From contig WLIM01000008.1 of the NCBI GenBank assembly GCA_009702205.1, forward strand, positions 1 to 16,265: DNA of 16,265 nt, read 5' to 3'. The DNA is from Actinomycetota bacterium (GTDB lineage: Bacteria > Actinomycetota > Actinomycetes > Nanopelagicales > Nanopelagicaceae). A program made the position numbers and the translations under genes. Shown here piece after piece: positions 7,104-13,950 of this stretch; the first letter of the stretch is position 1; every line of letters starts with the position of its first letter. Under the pieces are notes generated by a model. It had not been told where the DNA came from. It made no database searches and worked only from the letters and a program-made list of their open reading frames with translations.

Positions 7104-9484
7104 TTTTGAGTGATCTGCTCAAATGACATTGCGCTCTTAGCTGCTGCAGCAACTTGCTTATCGCGTTCAATGTTGCGTTCAATTTGGACTTTCGCTGAAA
7201 CATATTGCTTTGGCCAATTTACGTTCTTGTAACCAATCTTTGCTGCTTCAAGCAAGGTCCAAGCTGGGTTTACCAAGTGCATACGTGCTACCGCACATAG
7301 GTCGGCGCGGCCAGCAGCAATAATTGTGTTGATGTTATCTGCTTCGAAGATGGCACCGACTGCAATTGTCGCGATGCCGACATCGTTACGAATCTGATCT
7401 GAGAATGGTGTCTGGAACATACGTCCATAAACAGGCTTCTCCTTCTTTGTAACCTGACCAGATGAACAGTCAATCATGTCGGCGCCAGCAGCTTTAAATG
7501 CCTTTGCAATCTCAACTGCATCATCAGGTGTGATTCCACCTTCAACCCAGTCGTGTGCAGAGATACGAACGCTTATTGGTTTGCCCTTTGGCCATACTTC
7601 GCGAATCGCTTTAAATACTTCAATTGGATAGCGAAGGCGATTCTCGAGCGATCCACCATATTCATCTGTTCGCAAGTTTGTAATTGGCGAGATAAATGAT
7701 GAAAGCAAATAACCATGAGCAGCGTGAAGTTCAAGCCAATCGAAACCAGCTTTGTCTGCTTCTTGGGCAGAGCGAATGAAATCTGCTTTTACGCGATCCA
7801 TATCTGCGCGATTCATTTCACGAGAAGTTTGGGAGACACCCTCGAGATATTGCTCTGGTGATGCGGAAATTAATTCCCAACCATCTTTATCTACTGGCTT
7901 ATCAATACCTTCCCAGGCAAGTTTGGTTGCACCCTTTGCGCCAGCATGACCAATTTGAACAGCAATCTTGGCATCAGAGTTTTGATGAACGAAGTCAACC
8001 ACTCGCTTCCAACCTTCAGTGTGTTCTGGTTTATAAAGACCAGGACATCCTGGAGTAATGCGAGCATCAGCACTTACGCAAGTCATCTCAGTAAAGACCA
8101 TTGCGGCTCCACCCATTGCTCGTGCACCAAGGTGAACTAAGTGGTAATCAGCAGCAAGTCCATCAACTGCAGAATATTGCGCCATTGGTGATACGACAAC
8201 ACGGTTCTTCAGAACTACATCACGAACTTTAAAAGGTGTAAACATTGGTGGAACTTCAGCATCAGGCGCAGGCGCCGCAACGCCTGCATCAGCAAATGCT
8301 TTTGCAGTAAACCACTTATCAAATCTTGAAATATAAGCCGCATCACGAAGTCTTAAATTCTCGTGTGAAATACGTTGGCTTCGAGTCAGCATTGAGAAGT
8401 TGAATTGTTCTTCAGGTAGATGTGAGAAACGCTCAATCTCTTCGAACCACTCCATCGCATTTCTTGCCGCATTTTGAATCTTCGCAACTTCAACAGAACG
8501 GTTTGCGTGATAGGAGGAAAGCACTGATTTAAGCCCACCTGCTGCGTTATCAGCGAAGGATTGAGCTAAATCAATCGCATCTTCCATTGCCAACTTAGTT
8601 CCAGAACCAATTGCGAAGTGCGCAGTATGTGCAGCATCTCCCATAAGAACTACTGGAACATCCTTATTACCAACTTTGTTCCATTGAACCCACTCATCGC
8701 AGATAACACGTGGGAATTTAATCCAGTTTGCGGAACCACGTAGATGTGCTGCATTGCTCATGAGAGTTGCGCCTTCAAGATCATCAGCAAAGAGGTTTTC
8801 ACAGAACGCAATTGCTTCTGGTTGCTCCATTTTGTCTAAGCCATGCTTAAGCCAAGTTTCTTCACGGCATTCAACAATGAATGTTGAGGTGTCGCCATCA
8901 AATTGATAGATGTGAGCTGTAAACCAACCATGCTCAGTCTGCTTGAAAATAAATGTGAAATCTTTAAACATTTTCTTAGTTCCAAGCCAGACGAAGCGAC
9001 ACTTGCGAATATCGATATCTGGTTTAAATGTTGACTTATATTTTTCGCGGATAAAACTATTTAGACCATCAGAGGCAATAACGATATCGGCGTCGTATTG
9101 CTTTGCTACTTCTTCATCATCCTTAATGTCGGTTTCGAAGAGAAGTTGTACGCCGAGTTCTTCAGCGCGCTCTTGCAGAATATTCAGAAGGCGTTTGCGA
9201 CCAATTCCACAGAAGCCATGTCCGCCAGATTTAAAACTCTTTTCATTTATACGAACATCAATGTCATCCCAGTGATTAAAAGATCCTAGAATTTTGCGGG
9301 CAGTTGGTTCATCGGCACGAACAAAGTTTGAAAGTGTGGCATCTGAGAAAACAACGCCCCATCCAAATGTGTCGTATGGCCGGTTGCGTTCAATGACGAT
9401 AATTTCGTGTGATGGGTCCTGCTTCTTCATTAAGATTCCAAAATAAAGTCCAGCAGCACCGCCACCAATACACACAATCTTCAT
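7088..9484 (-). CDS. Bifunctional 2-aminobenzoyl-CoA (or salicylyl-CoA) monooxygenase/reductase
   Basis: A 798-residue two-domain flavoenzyme. Residues 1-395 form a group A FAD monooxygenase: GGGAAG (7-12), E33, the DG motif (S138-D139-G140) and the GD motif (G282-D283-A-A-H). A Pro/Ala-rich linker (about 401-413) leads to an old-yellow-enzyme domain (about 415-760) starting PFKVRDVVLKNR, with the catalytic pair H587-A-A-H590 and Y592 and the SPITNLRTDEYGG signature. This architecture and length are those of Azoarcus evansii 2-aminobenzoyl-CoA monooxygenase/reductase, which hydroxylates and dearomatises 2-aminobenzoyl-CoA to 2-amino-5-oxocyclohex-1-enecarboxyl-CoA with O2 and NAD(P)H. The N-terminal half also resembles salicylyl-CoA 5-hydroxylase, an alternative. 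Thiolase, RidA, SDR and ring-opening crotonase genes nearby favour the amino compound. It is divergent from the SDR at 9627. Confidence 0.9.
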   Translation of the reverse strand: MKIVCIGGGAAGLYFGILMKKQDPSHEIIVIERNRPYDTFGWGVVFSDATLSNFVRADEPTARKILGSFNHWDDIDVRINEKSFKSGGHGFCGIGRKRLLNILQERAEELGVQLLFETDIKDDEEVAKQYDADIVIASDGLNSFIREKYKSTFKPDIDIRKCRFVWLGTKKMFKDFTFIFKQTEHGWFTAHIYQFDGDTSTFIVECREETWLKHGLDKMEQPEAIAFCENLFADDLEGATLMSNAAHLRGSANWIKFPRVICDEWVQWNKVGNKDVPVVLMGDAAHTAHFAIGSGTKLAMEDAIDLAQSFADNAAGGLKSVLSSYHANRSVEVAKIQNAARNAMEWFEEIERFSHLPEEQFNFSMLTRSQRISHENLRLRDAAYISRFDKWFTAKAFADAGVAAPAPDAEVPPMFTPFKVRDVVLKNRVVVSPMAQYSAVDGLAADYHLVHLGARAMGGAAMVFTEMTCVSADARITPGCPGLYKPEHTEGWKRVVDFVHQNSDAKIAVQIGHAGAKGATKLAWEGIDKPVDKDGWELISASPEQYLEGVSQTSREMNRADMDRVKADFIRSAQEADKAGFDWLELHAAHGYLLSSFISPITNLRTDEYGGSLENRLRYPIEVFKAIREVWPKGKPISVRISAHDWVEGGITPDDAVEIAKAFKAAGADMIDCSSGQVTKKEKPVYGRMFQTPFSDQIRNDVGIATIAVGAIFEADNINTIIAAGRADLCAVARMHLVNPAWTLLEAAKIGYKNVNWPKQYVSAKVQIERNIERDKQVAAAAKSAMSFEQITQKFNES

Positions 9485-9514
9485 ACGCCAACCATTGCCT
9501 CTCGATAAAACTGC

Positions 9515-9530
9515 CTGTTAGGTATGACAG
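9515..9530. promoter_or_regulatory. Imperfect inverted repeat in a divergent promoter region
   Basis: CTGTTAGGTATGACAG has 6-base arms (CTGTTA / TGACAG) with one mismatch around GGTA. It lies 31 bases upstream of the flavoenzyme start codon on the minus strand and 4 bases from the palindrome at 9535. It could be a second operator. The evidence is weak because the motif was not found elsewhere in the window. Confidence 0.25.
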
Positions 9531-9534
9531 TTAT

Positions 9535-9548
9535 TTGACTATCGTCAA
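9535..9548. promoter_or_regulatory. Palindrome, candidate operator (site 3)
   Basis: TTGACTATCGTCAA has perfect 5-base arms (TTGAC / GTCAA) around TATC. It lies in the 142-base divergent region between the two-domain flavoenzyme (9484, minus) and the SDR-dioxygenase operon (9627, plus). It shares arms and spacing with site 2 at 3171-3184. Its reverse complement begins TATTGACG, the same eight bases as site 1. Confidence 0.5.
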
Positions 9549-9590
9549 TAATAGGTGAGGTATTCTATTTCCGCTAGTGAATTTTGGGCA

Positions 9591-9626
9591 TTGGTTTTAG
9601 GGCTTTTGGGAGTTAGGGTTAGGCAT
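9591..9626 (+). promoter_or_regulatory. Candidate leaderless promoter for the SDR at 9627
   Basis: TTGGTT (9591-9596), a 17-base spacer, TAGGGT (9614-9619) and 7 bases to the ATG at 9627 give a geometry that would place the transcript start at the start codon. No good Shine-Dalgarno is present, only AGG at 9621. The boxes are imperfect, so this is a candidate only. Confidence 0.3.
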
Positions 9627-10403
9627 ATGAATACCGAGCGCTTAAAAGGCAAGAGCATTTTGATCACTGGTGGAGCCGGTGGTTTAGGAAGCCAAATAGC
9701 TAGAAGTGTTGTTGCGCAAGGTGGCAACGTTGGAATTCTCGATACAAATGAGAGCGCAATTCAAACTCTCGTAAGTGAATTAACTTCACTCGGAGGTAGA
9801 GCAGCGGGAGCTCGGGTAGATGTGCGCGATGCAAATTCCGTAAATACAGCAGTTAGCGAATTAGCTAAATCTCTCGGAAGCGTTGATGTTTTAATCGCCG
9901 CAGCTGGTGGGTCACTCGGTACACCACGCGATCTAGATGATATTTCTGATGAAGATTTTGATTTGGTATTAGATGTAAATGTAAAAGGAACTTTCAATTG
10001 TTCTAGAGCAGTAATTCCGTTTATGAAAAAAGCTGGTGGTGGATCAATCATCACTTTCTCTTCTATTGGTGGTCGAAGTGCGAGTCCCGTAACAGGCGTT
10101 CCTTATGCAACTGCTAAAGCTGCGATCCTCGGACTTACTCGCCGGCTCGCTAAAGAAGTTGGCGAATTTAATATTCGAGTAAATGCCATCGCGCCAGGAT
10201 TATTCTTAACTGATCGACTTGAAGGCATGTTTAATGAGATGTCTAAGTCAGATCAATCCGAAGTAATCAATGCAATTCCACTTGGAAGAATGCCAAAGTT
10301 ACAAGAGTGTGTTGATCCAGTTTTGTTTTTAGCAAGTGATGAATCCTCATATATAACCGGAACCGTCTTAGATGTTAACGGTGGCCGGTTGATGCCAAAC
10401 TAA
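9627..10403 (+). CDS. Short-chain dehydrogenase/reductase (SDR)
   Basis: A 258-residue classical SDR. The NAD(P)-binding loop is TGGAGGLG (14-21), followed by D39 at the end of the second strand, which usually favours NAD(H). N118, S146, Y160 and K164 (Y-A-T-A-K) form the catalytic tetrad, and the PG segment is at 190-191. The start is the ATG at 9627, because an upstream GTG at 9555 would add 24 residues before the normal SDR beginning (LKGKSILITGG). The dioxygenase-like gene follows after 17 bases, so the two are probably one operon. In this setting it could reduce the ring ketone formed by the two-domain flavoenzyme, or oxidise a 3-hydroxyacyl-CoA during side-chain or ring-fragment breakdown. 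The substrate is inferred from neighbours only. Confidence 0.88.
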   Translation: MNTERLKGKSILITGGAGGLGSQIARSVVAQGGNVGILDTNESAIQTLVSELTSLGGRAAGARVDVRDANSVNTAVSELAKSLGSVDVLIAAAGGSLGTPRDLDDISDEDFDLVLDVNVKGTFNCSRAVIPFMKKAGGGSIITFSSIGGRSASPVTGVPYATAKAAILGLTRRLAKEVGEFNIRVNAIAPGLFLTDRLEGMFNEMSKSDQSEVINAIPLGRMPKLQECVDPVLFLASDESSYITGTVLDVNGGRLMPN

Positions 10404-10420
10404 GAAGAGCGGAGAATAAA

Positions 10421-11131
10421 ATGGCTTACGGTCCAGATCAGATTCTTGAAGGCGCAGGCAATACAGATTACGAGCGCTACATCCGCACAAATGAATTATT
10501 AAGTTTGCAGAAGGGTCCTGATACCTGGAAGCACCGCGATGAACTTTTGTTCACTGTTGTTCACCAAACTTCAGAACTTTGGTTAAAACATTGCACTGCA
10601 GAAGCAATTGAAGCGGTCGAATACCTTAAGAAAGATGAGATTCGCCCAGCACTTCGCCTATTTCCAAGAATGTTCTTAGCTGTTAAGTACTGTCATGAAG
10701 CGCTAGATATGTTGGAGCAGATGTCTCCTTGGGATTACCAGCAAGTGCGTCGCGCACTAGGACATGGCTCAGGTTTTGATTCACCAGGCATGAACTCAAT
10801 TCGTAAAGCTATACCTAGCCTTGGCGTTGAATTTAAACGGCTTCTTGCAAAAGAGAATTTAGATTTAGTTCAACTCTTTGTGCGTCACACCGAATTCGAA
10901 GATCTTTATCTGCTTGCAGAAGCACTTGTCGAATTGGATGAGCGCATGTATTTGTGGCGCCATCGCCACTTCAAAGTTGTTGAAAGAAGTATTGGCTTGA
11001 AAGTTTCTGGAACTCAAGGAACTCCAGTAGAAATTCTTGCCAGATTGAATAGCTTTACATTCTTCCCAGAACTCTGGGATGCCCGCACAGATTTAACAAA
11101 CTATGCAATTGCCGAAGAGGGCGAGAATTAA
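10421..11131 (+). CDS. Divergent tryptophan-2,3-dioxygenase-family haem protein
   Basis: At 236 residues it is shorter than typical bacterial tryptophan 2,3-dioxygenases (about 260-290). Landmarks are Y17-x2-Y20, L26-L27-x-L29-Q30, the distal-pocket segment F44-x3-H48-Q-x2-E-L-W, and the proximal haem ligand in W179-R-H-R-H183-F-K-x-V, followed by FFPELWDART near the C-terminus. By alignment with the Xanthomonas enzyme, Y106 and R110 match the carboxylate contacts Tyr113 and Arg117. Three family-conserved spots differ: SGFQS is SGFDS, the following Q-(F/Y)-R is absent, and the GTGG(S/T) loop near the substrate amino group reads SGTQGT with one extra residue. It could cleave tryptophan, but a related indole such as indoleacetate is plausible. 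A GGAG 9 bases upstream supports the ATG at 10421. It follows the SDR and overlaps the convergent crotonase gene by 4 bases. Confidence 0.82.
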   Translation: MAYGPDQILEGAGNTDYERYIRTNELLSLQKGPDTWKHRDELLFTVVHQTSELWLKHCTAEAIEAVEYLKKDEIRPALRLFPRMFLAVKYCHEALDMLEQMSPWDYQQVRRALGHGSGFDSPGMNSIRKAIPSLGVEFKRLLAKENLDLVQLFVRHTEFEDLYLLAEALVELDERMYLWRHRHFKVVERSIGLKVSGTQGTPVEILARLNSFTFFPELWDARTDLTNYAIAEEGEN

Positions 11132-11931
11132 TTCTTTCTGAATTTTGAATAATCAGGGGCACGCTTCTCAGTAAAAGCTGCGCCGCCTTCTTTTGACTCA
11201 TCGGTCTTTGTATAAAGATCGAGAACATCGAAGGCAAGTGATTGAATTCCCATTATGTGATCTGAATCGGCATTGAAAGAATGTTTCAGCGCTTTAAGGG
11301 CAGTTGGAGATAGCGCTGCTACTTTCTTCGCCCACTCCATCGAAGCTGGCATTAATTGATCAGGTTCAACGACTTTGTTTACTAAGCCCCAACGTTCTGC
11401 TGTTTGTGGGTCATATTGTTCGCACAAGAACCAAATTTCACGAGCGCGCTTTTCCCCAACAACTCTGGCTAAATATGCAGAACCAAATCCAGCATCAAAT
11501 GATCCAACGCGTGGCCCAACTTGGCCAAACTTTGCATTTGTCGAAGCAATTGAAAGATCGCAGAGAACGTGTAGGACATGTCCACCACCAATTGCAAAAC
11601 CATTAACGGCAGCAATCACAGGTTTAGGAATGGCTCTGATTAATTTATGAAGTGATTCGATTTCAAACATTCCAGTTTCAGTTTCACCGTAACCACCAGT
11701 TGTTGCTCGTTCTTTTTGATCGCCACCAGTACAGAATGCTTTTTCACCAGCACCTGTAAGAATTACAGCACCAACACTTTGATCAACCCACGCATATTTA
11801 AATGCGGCAAGCAATTCATCAACGGTGCGTCCACGAAGTGCGTTATATCGATCAGGGCGATTGATAGTGATTATTCCTACGCCTGAATCTGTTGCGTAAG
11901 TAATGTCAGTGAAATCTTTGATTGCGATCAT
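11128..11931 (-). CDS. Crotonase of the BadI/MenB ring-opening type
   Basis: This 267-residue enoyl-CoA hydratase-superfamily protein has a conserved CoA-binding start (INRPDRYNALRG), the oxyanion-hole segments FCTGGDQ (66-72) and AIGGGH (113-118), and the GP-x-VGSFDAGFGS stretch (139-151). The S-F-D there (D146), the REIWFLC segment and the C-terminal EKRAPDYSKF are hallmarks of naphthoate synthase (MenB) and its close relative 2-ketocyclohexanecarboxyl-CoA hydrolase (BadI), not of ordinary hydratases. BadI opens a 2-oxocyclohexanecarboxyl-CoA ring hydrolytically to pimelyl-CoA. Next to 2-aminobenzoyl-CoA chemistry, ring opening is the likely role. MenB itself is less likely because no other men gene is here. 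It sits 9 bases downstream of the thiolase on the same strand and overlaps the dioxygenase gene tail by 4 bases. Confidence 0.88.
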   Translation of the reverse strand: MIAIKDFTDITYATDSGVGIITINRPDRYNALRGRTVDELLAAFKYAWVDQSVGAVILTGAGEKAFCTGGDQKERATTGGYGETETGMFEIESLHKLIRAIPKPVIAAVNGFAIGGGHVLHVLCDLSIASTNAKFGQVGPRVGSFDAGFGSAYLARVVGEKRAREIWFLCEQYDPQTAERWGLVNKVVEPDQLMPASMEWAKKVAALSPTALKALKHSFNADSDHIMGIQSLAFDVLDLYTKTDESKEGGAAFTEKRAPDYSKFRKN

Positions 11932-11940
11932 AAGCGAACT

Positions 11941-13122
11941 TTACCCTTTCACTTCTACGACTATGGCAACACCTAAACCAACACCAATGCATGCAGCAGC
12001 AATACCAATTCCGCCACCTTGACGCTTTAATTCTCGTGCGCAATCGACCACTACCCGCGCGGCAGATGCTCCAACTGGGTGGCCAATCGCAATCGAGCCG
12101 CCATTTATATTCACCTTGGCTACATCAATCTCTGGAATTTCGTGGAGAACAGTAAGCACCATTGACGCAAAGGCTTCGTTAATTTCCCATACCTTAATAT
12201 CTTTAAGGCTCTTTCCTGTTCTTGCTAATACTTTATGTATTGCAGATACCGGTGCGAGTGAAAATTCATTCGGGGTAGTTGCTGTTACTTGAGCCCCAAG
12301 AATTCGCCCAATTCCTGCTAGCCCCAAATTATCTGCACCCGCGCGATCAGTGATCAACATTGCAACGCTGCCATCATTTAGTGGTGATGAATTTCCAGCG
12401 GTTCCTGCGCCGTTGTCAGAGAAGACTGATGGCAGAGCAGCTAACTTTTCTAGTGTTCCATCACTGCGAATTGATTCATCTCTAGTTACATCGTTAAATG
12501 GAGTTGCAAATCCATCATGAAGATTCTTATCCCAAGCGCTACTGGCCAATTGATGCGACCGGTGTGACCATTCATCTTGAGCTTGTCTTGAAATATTTAA
12601 ACGTTCTGCAACTTCTTCAGAACATCGTCCCAAACTTTGCACCCATTGATCTGGAAATAGTGGATTAGTCATTCGCCAACCAACAGTTGATTGATGATAA
12701 GTAGGATCAGTTGGCTGCTCTTTACTTGTACGTTCAACAATCCATGGTGCACGGCTCATTACTTCAACACCACCGGCAATTATGAAATCGCTGTCACCAC
12801 TTCGAATTGCACGAGATGCTTGAATAATTGCTTCAGCACCAGAACCGCATAATCTATTAATAGTTACACCTGGAATTGTGTGTGGGAATCCAGCTAGCAG
12901 TGCTCCCATTCGTGCAACATTTCGATTGTCTTCACCGGCGCCATTTGAATCACCGATCATCACATCATCTATACGAGTTAAATCGAGAGCAGGAATTTTT
13001 TTAGCCAGGGATGCAAGTGTGAAACCAAGCAAATCATCTGGTCGAATCTTTGATAAACCACCGAAATATCGGCCAAAGGGCGTCCGAACTGCTTCGGCAA
13101 TGATTACTTCCCTCTGGTTCAT
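11941..13122 (-). CDS. Acetyl-CoA acyltransferase (thiolase)
   Basis: A 393-residue thiolase with the nucleophile C92 in NRLCGSG, the NEAFA motif (N315-E316), H348 in IAIGHPVGASAAR and the second catalytic cysteine C378 in AACIGVGLG, where most thiolases have CxGGGxG. The start (AVRTPFGRYFGG, then RPDDLL) resembles the beta-ketoadipyl-CoA thiolases PcaF and PaaJ. It would cleave a 3-oxoacyl-CoA with CoA, releasing acetyl-CoA. In this locus candidate substrates are 2-aminobenzoylacetyl-CoA (or its N-formyl form), giving 2-aminobenzoyl-CoA, or a product of ring-fragment beta-oxidation. It is the first gene of a two-gene minus-strand operon with the crotonase and is divergent from the second SDR across 75 bases. 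Confidence 0.92.
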   Translation of the reverse strand: MNQREVIIAEAVRTPFGRYFGGLSKIRPDDLLGFTLASLAKKIPALDLTRIDDVMIGDSNGAGEDNRNVARMGALLAGFPHTIPGVTINRLCGSGAEAIIQASRAIRSGDSDFIIAGGVEVMSRAPWIVERTSKEQPTDPTYHQSTVGWRMTNPLFPDQWVQSLGRCSEEVAERLNISRQAQDEWSHRSHQLASSAWDKNLHDGFATPFNDVTRDESIRSDGTLEKLAALPSVFSDNGAGTAGNSSPLNDGSVAMLITDRAGADNLGLAGIGRILGAQVTATTPNEFSLAPVSAIHKVLARTGKSLKDIKVWEINEAFASMVLTVLHEIPEIDVAKVNINGGSIAIGHPVGASAARVVVDCARELKRQGGGIGIAAACIGVGLGVAIVVEVKG

Positions 13123-13197
13123 ATGTCGTATTATTGCCTATCGGAAGAAATACGAAAGCCCCATTTCACTACTGATTTGCAAATGAACGGAGAATTC

Positions 13198-13947
13198 ATG
13201 AGCAACGCCCCGCTCCGAGTTCTAGTTACAGGTGCAAGCCGTGGGATTGGTGAAGAAATTGCAATTCAATTATTAGATGCCGGACATAGCGTTGCGCTAA
13301 CTGCCCGAACCGCAAGTGATTTAGAGGCAATTGTTGCCGGTAGAACAAATAAAAATTTAACAATCCCAGCAGATGTAACCGATCCTAAAAGCGCTGAAAC
13401 AGCAATCTCCAAAGTTATTTCGGCCTGGGGTGGAATTGATGTTTTGATTTTAAATGCTGGAGACGGAAGCGCAGCTCCGATCGAAAAAACAACCGATGCT
13501 ATTTGGGATCACTCGATTGCCATCAATTTGACGGCGCCATTTCAATATCTACGAGCTGCTGTTCCTGCGATGAAAGAAGCCAAATTTGGTCGAGTAATTG
13601 TTATTGCTAGCACAGCAGGTTTAGAAGGTGAAGCAAATGTTTCGGCTTACACTGCAGCAAAACACGGAGTAGTTGGATTAGTTAAATCCGCAGCAGCAGA
13701 ATTAACGAAGTATGGAATAACTGTTAATGCGGTCTGTCCAAGTTATGTAGATACTCCTATGACAAAACGTTCGCTTGAAGCTGCAGCAGCAAGAACTGGT
13801 AAAGATTTTAATGAAGTTAAGGCAGCCCTAGAAGCCAAACTTCCAGGTGGAAGATTTTTAACTCCACAAGAAGTTGCATCAGCAGCAATTGCATTTATAG
13901 ATAAACCGAATATAACCGGCCAGGCAGAAGTTCTTAAAGGAGAATAA
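13198..13947 (+). CDS. Short-chain dehydrogenase/reductase (SDR)
   Basis: A 249-residue SDR with TGASRGIG (11-18), NAG at 86-88, N110, S138, Y151 and K155 (Y-T-A-A-K) and the PS-YVDT-PMT segment at 181-189. R37 in LTARTAS follows the second strand, hinting at NADP(H), unlike the D39 of the other SDR. I chose the ATG at 13198, preceded by GGAG at 5 bases; ATG codons at 13183 and 13123 are in frame but would add sequence unlike an SDR N-terminus. It is the first gene of an operon with the RidA-family gene (3-base gap) and the acyl-CoA synthetase. Its likely role is reduction of an oxo group, or oxidation of a hydroxy group, on a CoA-bound intermediate. It is not closely similar to the SDR at 9627, so the two probably act at different steps. 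Confidence 0.88.
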   Translation: MSNAPLRVLVTGASRGIGEEIAIQLLDAGHSVALTARTASDLEAIVAGRTNKNLTIPADVTDPKSAETAISKVISAWGGIDVLILNAGDGSAAPIEKTTDAIWDHSIAINLTAPFQYLRAAVPAMKEAKFGRVIVIASTAGLEGEANVSAYTAAKHGVVGLVKSAAAELTKYGITVNAVCPSYVDTPMTKRSLEAAAARTGKDFNEVKAALEAKLPGGRFLTPQEVASAAIAFIDKPNITGQAEVLKGE

Positions 13948-13950
13948 GAA

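Noticed and set aside
7088..9484. Reading the two-domain flavoenzyme as two fused genes by frameshift or assembly error
   Set aside because: The frame is continuous through a normal Pro/Ala linker, and the same two-domain architecture is known for 2-aminobenzoyl-CoA monooxygenase/reductase.
9614..9623. Telomere-like TTAGGG repeat-like stretch before the SDR
   Set aside because: Less than two copies; better explained as part of a promoter -10 region or as chance.
9555..9626. N-terminal extension of the SDR at 9627 to a GTG at 9555
   Set aside because: Classical SDRs begin just before the TGG-x-GG-x-G loop; the extra 24 residues have no support and no ribosome-binding site.
11124..11135. Palindrome AGAATTAATTCT at the dioxygenase/crotonase junction
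   Set aside because: It has no loop and is AT-rich and within coding ends, so it is a poor terminator and the likely result of two overlapping TAA stops.
11128..11931. Assignment of the crotonase as menaquinone MenB
   Set aside because: Similarity is strong, but no other men gene is present and the operon partner is a thiolase; BadI-type ring opening fits the context better, though MenB is not excluded.
13134..13147. TTGCCTATCGGAAG as a fourth copy of the shared operator
   Set aside because: It matches site 3 at 10 of 14 bases and lies in the fourth divergent region, but the right arm is lost and it is not a palindrome. It may be a half-site; I do not list it as a feature.
13123..13197. Start of the second SDR at the ATG at 13123, adding 25 residues
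   Set aside because: It would abut the divergent thiolase start with no room for a promoter, while GGAG lies 5 bases before the ATG at 13198.
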